Shown here: piece by piece, positions 12,101 through 24,100 of the stretch | Layout: every line of letters begins with the position of its first letter | How positions within the stretch are numbered: the stretch's first letter is position 1 | DNA from: Psococerastis gibbosa | Taxonomy: Eukaryota; Arthropoda; Insecta; Psocodea; Psocidae | Assembly (NCBI GenBank): GCA_963971405.1 | Contig: OZ020491.1 | Span: forward strand, 30,679,019-30,743,018 | Reading direction: 5' to 3' | DNA: 64,000 nt | Made by a program: the position numbers and the translations under genes | The notes under the pieces: generated by a model | Told to the model about the DNA's origin: nothing | The model's database searches: none | The model's input: only the letters and a program-made list of their open reading frames with translations

Positions 12101-15100
12101 CAAAATTTGTTGTTTTTATTGAATTTTTATTTAATTAACAAAGCAAGTCATTAAATCTTTAATGGAAGTTGTAGAAGACGACTTCATGCATCATATAATA
12201 GGAAATATTAAATTTTTGGTACCTCAGTGCTTCGAAAAATACCAGGACAGGACTAAAATTTCGCGTATTCTGCGATGTTTGGAAGAACTAAAAAACCGAA
12301 AAGTAAAAATACCCGATTATATGATGCACGAAGTAGTCTTCTACAACTTACATGAGTCAAATTTTTAACAACTTGCTGAGTTAATTAAATAAAAAATGAT
12401 GACTATTTAATTTTGTGGTGCAAATTTTCTACGTGACATATCCTCTTAATGCCTGCCGCCATACCAAGTTGAATCCAGCGGACCAGAGCAGGTTCAAAGA
12501 TGCAGATAACTTGGTAGTGTGCACAGTGACGGTAGGGAAACATGGTAGGACTTGTCCTGGTCACCTCCGAACTAATCGTGTGACTTCACTATGTTTCCCA
12601 AGTGGTTCGGAATCCACTATAATCAGGAGGTCCCCTGTCCTATGGGCCCACACCGTGGCATGGGACTGTGTCCAACCATACTACTACTATCCTCTTAATG
12701 AAATATTGCAAGAAGATCCAACCTGATCTCAAAGTTTCCCAACGTACCAGTCTTCTAAAAGAAAACGAGAAAGACTGTGATTATCCCTATAATAATCGAT
12801 CGATATATGTTCACAAAGCCTTCCAAACATTAGAGAGTCGGAAAGGCTATTAAAGCTGACAGACTGAGCTTTAAGAAGGGCCTTTGAGGATATAGAACCC
12901 TAGAAAGCTATAGAAAGCTCTTTTATCGTAACTTTGGAGGATTGGTGGAAGAAAATAATAGGTTGCTGTTAGCTTAAATCAGGATGGGAGTTGTAGTAGT
13001 AGCATTAATAATGTCCCGAAGGACTTTTTATAGTGGTCCATTGGTCCCTTGTCCAATGCCAACGACCCCATGGATTTCGGACGATAGGTATTTGCATTGT
13101 TTCCGTATGAGTTTTTGACTATTAGCAAACTGGTATTCGCCCTTGATGTCAACCTACACCGGCTACAAGCGATAATAGACAAGCTGAGACAAGCTTATCG
13201 TTGACGCAATAAAACAGGTGAAAGCATGTCTTCCACACACAGATACATGTCTAAGTGAGTCGTAGATATAATATATATATGGAAGTGCCAGGACATGTAG
13301 AGTAGTGGTGCAGGCTCCGACTTTCACCCGAAAGGTTGTTGGTTCGAGTCCCACACTTGCTACATTTTATGGCCATGCTTCGGAAGGTAAGTAAAGCAGG
13401 TACACTAGGCAAACCAGAGCTCCCTGAGGGCCCACAAATTTTTTTAGAAAAGCTTATTTATCAAGTAATTCAACTCTTTCCATAATACCTAGAAAAATGT
13501 GCTATAATATTGAAACTCAAATTCTTAAAACATAAAGCATTCCCGCCAAAACTATAAAATTTGCTATGTTGGCTATGATTAATTCAAGTCATGCCGTGTA
13601 AAACAAATTCACCTATGAGCACTAAAGCTACAACTTGTCGCTAATATGTGTAAACCTTCCATTCATAAAAATACTGTATTTTTCCTTTCCAATGTATAGG
13701 CTACGCAGTATAAGGAAAGCTTTGTGACGGTCGAAATTTTCGATTCCGAGATTTCAACGGATTTCCACATTTTGAGGTCCCAGGAACCCAAAAAGTGGTT
13801 TTTACGAAATGTCTGTCTGTCTGTCGTTCTGTCTGTCTGTCTGTCTGTCTGTCTGTGCGTCGATTTCCGGGCAAACTACTCGATCGATTTTGATGAAATT
13901 TGGCATGCAGGTTCACAAAAATCATACCTCGGAAATTTTTATTTTTATTTGGGGCTAACTTAATTTGGGGAGGTTTTATTTGGGGCTAACTTAATTTGGG
14001 GAGGTTTTATTCTCAAAAAACTCCAAAAAAACGTCTAAAATAATTATTTCTCAAAAATGGCTCCAACGATTTCTTTTAAATTCACATGTATTGTAGTCGT
14101 TATTAATGTTAACGAAATGCGGGGGGTCACTTGCCCCTTCATAGGTTGCTTCTTGGGGTAAAAAAATTATAATAACTAAATTATAATGAAAAATGACTAA
14201 AAAATAATTTTTCTGCGAAACCTTTCTATCGATGATTTCTACCTTCAGGCATATTTTAGGTGTTAAATTGAGTAACGAAACCGGACAGGTTGCTTTCCCA
14301 GAAAAGCATTTGGTTTTGTAAAAAATGATTGAAAATTCACGCTCAAATGCATTGCGTACCCTGCCAGTATTGTTGGGTGGTAATGTGTCTGACCTATCTA
14401 GAATTTACCTCACCTCCAGTGACGTCAGGTGGACAACCCCCCCCCCCCCCCGAGATATCGGAAATTTAACCATAGGAAAATTATTTACCATGAAATTACT
14501 CATTTTCTCTATCTACTAATTTTGATAAATTGGAAAGCATGTTCGAGTAAACTCGGACCGGTTCTTTGTATTTAGTATTATTAGTTCTTGGTTGCTATGA
14601 CAGTAACATTACTAGTAAGACTATAGAAGGGGGAGGGAGGCCCACCAACAGGGGCGGACCCAGCCCATTCTGGGGGGGGGGTAGTTGTGGGTCAAAATAG
14701 GAAAAACATATGTAGGATCGATTAAATTAGAGCGTAATAAATCAATTTACAATAGGTTTACAAAATTTTGGGGGGGGGGCGGCTACCCCCCCCTACCCCC
14801 CCTCTGTATCCGTCCTTGCCCACCAATGTCATTGCCTAGGGACCCAGAGAAGGTGCTGGGCCTTCCTATAGTGAAGTGTAAGAGAGGACTTTATAGCCCT
14901 AACTCCGCTAGGTTGTCTTAGCAATAGAACAGAAAACAGTCAATATTTATTTTATAGCAGTGGACCCGGGCTATGAATCGGAACGCCAAAGTTCGAGGTA
15001 CGGCATAAATGGGAAAAATGGGATAAATGGCACCAGATAATCAATAGCGGGCACCTTAAAGGATAGACTATGTAAAGTAGTGGAACGGACTCCAACTTTC

Positions 15101-18100
15101 AATCGAAAGGATGGTTCGAGTACCACACTAGCTATATTTTCTGGCCATGCTTCGGAGGGAATGTAAAGCAGGCGGTCCCGGGCTTTCCTAGTTGAGTGTG
15201 AGAGAGTGCTTACAGCCCTAACTCCACTAGGTTGGCTTAGTAATAGAACAAAAGTCGGTATTTATTTATTTATTATATTTAAAGTCACCAGAAGGAGAAA
15301 CGCTGCTGCCGGTCATGTTGCCGACCATAATATCCCTGAATTCAGCAATAATCGAACCAACCTCTTCCGGTTCATAGTTCAGTTCCCTACTAACAGGACT
15401 TTTCGCATCAAAAATAGCCTATTTCTTGGGTTAGAAAATTTTGAAAACAAAACAGCTAGGGTGAGACCCCCCATGTAGCCCAAGATTTTCAGTAAATGAG
15501 ATAAACTTAACGGAGCAATAAGCTGTCCCTTCAGGCAATCCAAGTATATTTCCCGAAAATTTATGTGCATAAACATATGGAGGTGTTACAGTGTACGAGA
15601 AACGCCTAAGGCGGAATTTGTAATAAGATTATCCAGGCCTGTTTTAATCTCGCTGTTCCAATGTTCTATAGTCCTTTAAGAGGATGTGGTACGAAGAAAA
15701 TTGGCACCCCAAATTTAGAATAGAATAGAATATTTATTATATGCCAACAACAGAAATAAATCGATCCAATAACGAAGGCATTTACAATAACAACATAGCA
15801 ATTACAGCACAGAAATATTTCAAAATTAAAATTAAACGTAATCACGTAAGCGTTAATAGGCAATCGTCAATTCATAAAGCCCCGTAAACAAATTTTAAAC
15901 AGAGGTAGGCTGCAAAACGGGTCTAGAAGTTTTAAATGCTTTTCATTTTCTATTTCATTAACTCAGCAAGATATTAAATATTTGGCCCACTTAAGTTGTA
16001 GATGCGGATACTTCGTGCATCATGTAATTGGGTATTTTTACTTTTCGGTTTTGTAGTTTTTCCAAAAATTCAATTTTACGCGAAATGTTAGTCCTCAATG
16101 GGTTTTTATGAAAGAACCAAGGTACCAAGAATGTATTATTTCCTATTATATGATGCATGAAGTAGTCTTCTGCAACTTACATGAGCTAAATCTTTAATAA
16201 CTTACTTTGTTTATTAAATATAAAATAACAAGTCAATAAAAACAACAAATTTCGGGGTGCTCTTAACAGTTATAAAGGTTTTATTATAAATTATCATGTA
16301 TCGTAAAGAATAATCGGTATATTTCGGTATATTTAATTTTCGTTTTGCAATTAATTAATGTATTTTTCCTGAAACCGGGAAACTTTTGAAAATGAGCTGC
16401 GACAAATGATTCCACACTAGAGCTCTATATAGGAGAGCTGGGACATTCGAGTGCGCCAAAAATATATTTAGAATCCTACCAGTTACGTCTACAAAAGACT
16501 GCTATGTGACTGGTGAAATTAAGTAATTTTATTCAGTAAAAACTTTCAAAAAGGTGATATTGTGTGGTCATATTTACTCGAAGGAAATTTTTCAGGAAGT
16601 TGGTGGAAACGGCCTTAATCAGTGACACCAAAGTCACTAGGTGTGTCGGCCAAATTGCCCGCAGTTACGGTATAGAGCCCACAAAAACCTGTGGTGAGCC
16701 TGTCAGAGAGAGAAGTAGGGTAAGCCGGAGAAAGTTAGGGCCGGATAAAACTTTAATTCGAAATGTCACTTTAATGGGCCTGTTTGTCACTAGCAGCCGC
16801 CTGTTGGGCTATGTCAAGTCCTCCTGCTGAGATGGAGAAAGCTTGTCAGGATATGTAGAGTAGTGGTACACACTCCAACCATCACCCGAAAGGTTGTTGG
16901 TTATATTCCCACACTTGCTACATTTTCACAAAAGCGTAGTGGTGGTAATTATACAATAATGTCTTGAAGTACTTTTTATGATTTTAGGCCTAGCCCATTG
17001 GTCTCTTGTCCAATGCCAACGATCCCATGGATTTCGGACATTATTTATATTGCTTCTGTAAGAATTTTGGGCCATTGGCAAACTAGTATACGACCCCGAT
17101 GGCAACCTACACCGGCTATAAGCGATAATACGCTGAGACAAGCTTACCATTGGCGCAGTGTAACAGGTAAAAGCATGATTTAGCCTAAAGCTTAACAAAG
17201 AAAGGGGGGTACTCCAATTAGCCCTTAAGCCATGACAAAAGATGACCTATATAAAATAACTACCTTTCCCAATATAAAAATTCTATATAGGCCTACTCAA
17301 CAATAACGCTGTACCCTGCAATTTTCTCTCACAATAAAACACTTTTCAACAATATTATATGAGATTTATAAATTGTGAACAAAGACAGAAAAGGGTTTTG
17401 CAAAAGTCGGAGTGAGGAGGGGGGAAGGGGTGCGAATGTAGGTACAAATTAAAGTTTCACAACTCTCAATTTTCTCTTTTCAACTAGCTGCGAGAGAGTT
17501 TTGGACAAAATTTTGAGATAATTCTAGCTTAAAACCATTCAATAGATTCAAATTGCAGCTTATCTTTCCATAATTTACTATAATTTACTATTTTCATACG
17601 ACTTGTAGTTTTATCTATGGCAATTCCACGTATTTTGTGAATGAGATGGTATAGACGCGGATTTAGTATTCATCGGTTATTTCAAAGTTAGGCGCCCATT
17701 CAATTGACCGGCTAGGGCTATTTCCAATAACAGTGACGGGGTAGCAGACATTCAAGACTTAGGTTGCGTTTCCATCGATCTCGCATTGCAGAATGCAAAT
17801 GACATTGACGGAAATTAGAATTTTTCTTTTTATAGAAATCTATTAAAATGTTTGTACTTAACATATCCCATGACGCCATTTTTTAATTTTAGTTTGTTTG
17901 TTTGTGATTTTACTGTATGATCATTGATCAATTTTAACTATGGCATAGAGGAAAATAAACATTTCCGTCAATTCTGCAATGCGAGGTCGGTGGTAACGCC
18001 ACCAAGTCTTGAATGTCTGCTACCACGTCACCGTTTTTGGAAATAGCCCTAGCCGGTCAATGGAATGGGCACCTTATGAAAATGCCTGTGTCCTAGTTCC

Positions 18101-21100
18101 ATGCACATAGAGATTTTATCAATTTTAATTATTATTTACTGTGCATCACTCATCATGTCGTTGAGTTTGGGGTGGTTGTAGAACGTTCCTCTCTCTTGTA
18201 TGTTTTTTTTTACTACAAAATGGCGGTTGTTTAGGCTTCGAGCCCAACCACCCCTTTTCAAAAAGGTTGGATGTTGTGATGACGATTGTCCTTAATTGTA
18301 TGATAATGATTCACTCTGGACAGCTAGGTCTAAAGGCAATACATGTATGTACCAGTGTGCCTATGGCCTGCTGACATCAATTCATTCAATTGTGCGTCAT
18401 TATTAGCCACTCAGAGCGCGAGTTATATGTTTTTAGACTATACTGATGCGTAGACTCTTTGAATTGATAAAAGACTTGTAACGGCGACTTAGAGGCCAGT
18501 TTCCAGGCAATCGACGTCAAACTACACCGGCTGCAAGTAATAATTAACAAACTGAGACAAGCTTAGTATTTACGCAACGAAACAGGCGAAACATTACTAA
18601 CGAAGTACAGATACGTATCTATTTTCTGTACTACAAATACTAACAGGTAACTAGAAAAACTTATGTGGGTCACTGGAACTGGTTCTTTTAGCGCTCGTTT
18701 GTGGGGCTCACATGTCCCACACATACAACCAGTCTGCTTCCAGCTTCTCCCTTCTCCCGCTAGGATGCGCTGTTCGCATCACATAAATTTCAATATTGTT
18801 AATTCTTCTTTTTACATAATATATTTGTTTCCTTCACTACTTACTTCATGCGACCGTTTGTGTTTCATCAGCCCCTTTAGCTGGGGACACAGAGTAGGTT
18901 TATCTGGAAGCAGGCTGAAACTGACTCTTAGTTTTAAGTAGCCCATTGTTCTCTTCTCGTTGCTATCGAAAACGTTTGTAAAGTGTTTGTGTTTCTCAAT
19001 TACGCATCCACACGTTTATAGTACGTGCTCTGTTAGACTGTTACCCGATGATGCCTTTTGAAACCGAAAAAAAGACACCCGTCACCCATAGGGGTGTTGT
19101 TGGCTTGTTGCCGTATTGTTGTTCTCTGTTGTTGTTGTTTCTCTTGTTAATTTTCTCTATTTTAATTTAATTTTAGTACGGTAATTTTAGGATTAGATTG
19201 AGGGGCCCATCACGGGAATGCCCAAAGGTGCCCTTCTGAACCACATAACTAAGTAATTGTACAAAAAACGGTAAATATATTTGATTTGATTTGAAAAAAA
19301 AAAGGTTTTTTGGTGTTATTATCTTAGGGTTTGTAGTGTTTGTATTTGCTCTCTCTGATAGATTTGGTTTATTGGTTTATTTTTCCTACAAAATGGTATA
19401 GATGTTGTGGGTTGGTTAGGCTGGAAGCCTTTTAAAAATGGTTAGATGTTGTGCTAAAAATTGTCCTAAATGGCATAATAATGAATCACTCTGAGCAGCT
19501 AAGTCTAAAGGTGATACACGTGTGTACCAGTGTACCTATGGCCTACTGTCATCAATGTGCGTCATTATTAGTCAATCAGTTACATGTTACATATCTTTTA
19601 GGCTACTGATGGGTAGACTCCCTGAAGTGATAAAAGGCTTGTAACGGCGACTTAGAGCGTTAGAGGACAATTCGCAGACAAGCAGCTGACAACAGAATGG
19701 GATTAGGGTAAGTGTTTCATAATAAATTTATTATTTAATCATCTAAGTTCTATATTATATATACAGCCTCCTACATAGTGAATTAAACCATAACAGGGGT
19801 TGGGTGGACCTTGACCAGTCAGAGTCAGATAATTTTTCCTTTCTTCAGTCTTGACCCTATCCGATTTATCATCCAGTTCTCTAACCATTATGGAACATGC
19901 TGGTGCCCCAGTCAATCTGCATATACGAGTAGAACGGTATAATTGACTATCTGACTATTAACTGACGCGTTAGAAACTTCATTAATATGGAAATTTTTAA
20001 ATTAAAATCATCTATCCGTGTTACCAACCCCACCCCCGCCCTCTGATAAATATTCTTTCTATATTATAAAAAAACCCTGAAAGCTGTCACCTGACTTTGC
20101 TCTAGTTATCCCTCTTTTATAAATTCATTTTTTTTGTCATTTATATTAACAAGTTTTAGAACTTTAATATGCAAAAATGTCAGGGAAATGCAAATTAATA
20201 ATTTTCTTTCCCGTATTTATGTTATTGAGAATAAATATTTTCTTGACAACTGCTGAATCTGACGTTGAAAGACCTCCTTACACTGCACCAAAACCTTTAT
20301 TTTTAAATAGATGTAAGTGAATAGTAGTGTAAAAGTAGAATTTATTGAAAATGTTTTATGTACTGCAGTTTATTGGAACCCTTTCGACCTGACATTCTCA
20401 GTGTCCGTTATATCCCATCAAGTTCAGTTCAATCCGTTTTATTTGTGTGGATAAAATACAATTTTTCTGGAAATACCAACCATAGAGCAGTAAATGTGAT
20501 GTCATCAAGTTTATTAGTTTGTCTGTTTATACTCCGCCTACTTTAAGCATTTTTTTTTTCTTTTTATGTGAAGTGGTAACCTCCTCGTTTTACCGAAATT
20601 AACGAGCCTATAAAATCTTTATTTGGTACTATTTGACCCACGATCTACTCGCTGGCATGAAGGGCTCTTCAGGTTCTGTCTACGTAAAAAATTAAGAAAA
20701 ATACACGAATTATTATTATTAGTATCTAACGGAATCTATAGTAGGAATTAGAATCCCACCAATATTCTATAATTTCGGTTGCCGTATCTTCTGAGCCACC
20801 CCTACTTCATTATTGATTATATTATATATTATATTATATATTATATTATATATTATATTATATATCATTGTAATATACTATATTATTATGTTATTTATGC
20901 CAATATATTATTGCATTTTTGACTTTGAACAACAAACATCTAGTTTGTTTAATTTCTAACGTGTCCCATTTTTGCTTATTAAGCAACCTTGTCAGCTAGG
21001 CAGAGGAGTGAATCTGTTTATTGATTTGTTACACACTAAGGGCAGACTCCTTCACCTCAGGGTGAAGGAGAGTTGACTGTTAGGGCAGATCGCCTGATTA

Positions 21101-24100
21101 TAGTGGATTCCGAACCACTTGGGGAATATAGTAAAGTCATACGATTAATTCGGAAGTGATTGGGACTTAACACACACGCTTAGACAGGCAGGTAGTCTCA
21201 GCGCCGTATCATTATGTACCACCATGTGCCCCCGCCAACGCTGGGCACACTAACAAGTTTTGAGCTTTGTGCATTTAAGGGATATATATTCATTAAAGGG
21301 ACAGAAGAATCCGGACTAATATGCCGTGGTCGATTTGTAAGTAAGCTTCCAATTTTTTTCGTCAACAACTAGAGACGAGAACGCCTGCGCCCCGAAACAC
21401 ACATGCACCAACTCAGTCAGTTGCTGCGGTACCTCCGCGATACAACCTTAGAAGTGTACGTGAAGTGAAAATGTAAACCGTCGACCGCAGTTCCTGACGA
21501 GCCGTTTGGAAGCTTATTTTCAACGGCCAACGGCCATACCATGTTGATTCCATTAGAGCAGAGCATGTTTCAAACTGCGGCAACTTGGTAGTGTGCACAG
21601 CGTTGGCAGGGGAACCTGGTGGGACATGATAACTCGCTTAGGCAGTATAAGTCGAGTCTTGGTCACCTCCAATTTAATCGTGTGACTTTACCATGTTCCT
21701 CAAGTGGTTCGGAATCCACTATAATCAGGAGGTCCACCCTGTTCGTCAACTCCCCTTTCCCCGAGGTGAAAGAGCCTGCCCTTTAGTTGCCTCAAGTTAA
21801 CAAACAGACTCACTCCCCCCGCCAGGCTGACAGGGTTGCTTAAAGCAGAAATGCTGAAAGCAGACGTTAGAAACAACAACAACAACAACAACAACAACTT
21901 TCAAATCAATCACGGCCTCTTAGCCCGGAATCTTACAACCACTGTATCTGTATCTGGAACATCCAGCATCCCTCTCGCTTCATCGATTGAGAATTACCGG
22001 GTTGCTCTGCCGAAAAGCTCCTCGCAACGGCCCAATGCCCAATGCAATGCCATTTGATCGTATAATCAGAGAAACCTACTTCACAGGGGCTCAGGCGCGT
22101 TTTCCCACCCGCGAAGAGTGGGATGAAAATCTCGGAGAAATAGTGTCAGGGTTCGACATTGTTCTCTACACAGACGGTTCGAAAATGAACGGGAAAGCCG
22201 GTGCAGGTATCTTCTGTGAGGACCCTCCCATTGCTATCTCACGCCCCCTCGGTGACTATGCGTCGGTCTTCCAATCTGAGCTATTTGCTATACATGAAGG
22301 GAGAAAGACTTTAGTGGCAAGGCCATTGCAGTTTGCTCCGATAGTAAATCCGCAATTCAAGCCCTTCAACGGGGCTGTGCTACCTCTGCTGTTGTACGGG
22401 ACTGTAAGGCTGCATACATGTCATTGAGAGACCATAATTCCGTAACGCTGGTGTGGGTTCCCGGTCACAGTGGAGTGCTTGGCAATGATAAAGCGGACGA
22501 AGTAGCTCGTGCTGGATCAGCAGTTTTTCCAGTTGGTCCGGAGCCTATTCTCCCGGTCCCATGGAGGGTTATCCTTAACCATGGACATAGTAAAACTATA
22601 GACTCATCGTAAACATTCGGGTTGAAGCCGCTTGACTTCGGCTATTTCCGTAGTATAGGACCAGATTGAGCCTTTTGCCATTTGATACCATGTTAACATT
22701 TTATTTTTTATTTGATTATTTAAAGATTATTTAGAACGGAAAATCATGCCAACTAACCAGCAATATTTTTATGCAGAACTTGGAGTACTTTCAATTTACA
22801 TTTTAAACAATATTTTCAGCAAAGTTTTCCCTACTTTTAGATAAAAATAAAATTTTTTAATGCAGATCTTTCAGTACTTTTAATTTAAATTTTAAACAAT
22901 ATATATAATAAATGTAAATAATAAATATAATTATATATGAAACAACAAAGAAAACTATAAAGAAAACATATAATAAAACTATTAAATTTGAATTTCCCGC
23001 CAAAATGCACCTATAAGTAGGCGTGGTCATGGCTTCAGTCTTGCAGCACAGCCGAAATACGACATGGTGGCTCCATAGTTTTATTAGCTCCATGTCCTTA
23101 ACCAGGGGAACTGCGTCATGAGGGACAAGTGGAGCTCAGTGTGGTCCAGTGCAAGCGGTATGCATCACTCCAAGGCATGTTTGCTCGGACCAGATGAGCG
23201 GCTAAAACGAGATGTCATCTCCAGCAGTCAACGAGCAGTACGCGCTGCTGCTGCTATGCTGACGAGACACGGCCCCTTCCAGGTTCACCTTGTTCGCTTG
23301 GGTGTACAGGTTCCCACGCAGGATTGCCGCTTCTGCGAGATTGGCGCTGAGACCGGTTGGCGCGTGCTGATGGACTGCCCGGCTGTCTGGCGAGAACGTC
23401 TTTCCTCGGTCAGTTTTGCTTTGGGAGGACTACAGGCAGGGAAACAGCTTCGCCCAATGGAGGCGGCGCGCTTCGCGACCGCAATCGGGTTGTAAGAATG
23501 AGCAAGATGGAGCGTGTGTCCTATAGGCCCTCACCGTGGCCCGGGACTCTGCTAAAAAATCTACTACTACTACTAGCCCGGAATCTTCTGTCCCTTTATT
23601 AGACTCCGGCCGTGAAAGCCTTCGTAAATATATAGATACGATATATTCATTATTTTACAAAAGGTATAAATACTTACTGACAGGTTCCTCCATTCCAACA
23701 GGGATCCAACCCCTCACAAAAAGGTCCATGGCTGCAAGTCATTCCAGAAAATCCTTCAAAACAATGGCACTCGAAACGGCTAAAATCCGCACTCACGTAA
23801 CAATCACCCAACGACGAACAAATCCCGACGTTACAACTGTCCTTAACGGTTTCCTTAACCCCAAGCAACTCGTAAGTCATATTAAACCCGAACATATAAT
23901 ACACATTATGCTTATCATCCAGCAAACGAAGATGGTGGCCTTCTAAACGGTCCCTTAAATGAAACCCGATTATTAAATAAGGACTCTTCCACGATCGCAG
24001 CCATGGGACCGTCGTTACGTTTTCTTGGATTATCGTCTGCGGTACCGTACAGCCGTAACCTTTGCCGTCGTCATCGTAGAGCGTACATTCGGTGAAGGTG

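Larger units (their letters stand above)
21303..23630. mobile_element. foldback element split by SINE and LINE insertions
   Basis: Relative of the inverted-repeat element at 7992-8283. The left arm and centre are at 21303-21525 and the end of the right arm at 21898-21934, continuing at 23574-23630. It is interrupted first by a SINE (21526-21897) and then by the LINE (21935-23573). The right-hand piece, with GACTCCGGCCGTGAAAGCC, matches 8303-8321. Confidence 0.65.

Noticed and set aside
12162-12368. 68-codon frame MEVVEDDFMHHIIGNIKF as a small gene
   Set aside because: It lies in the inverted arms of the TTAA-flanked MITE, and related sequence at 16000 and 51180 is not open.
18663-18941. 92-codon frame as a gene
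   Set aside because: No family motif or splice support; it lies in a region that looks like repeat DNA.
22418-23495. Separate host gene with an RNase H fold
   Set aside because: Motifs, tail and the 14-bp flanking duplication show it is the 3' end of a LINE.
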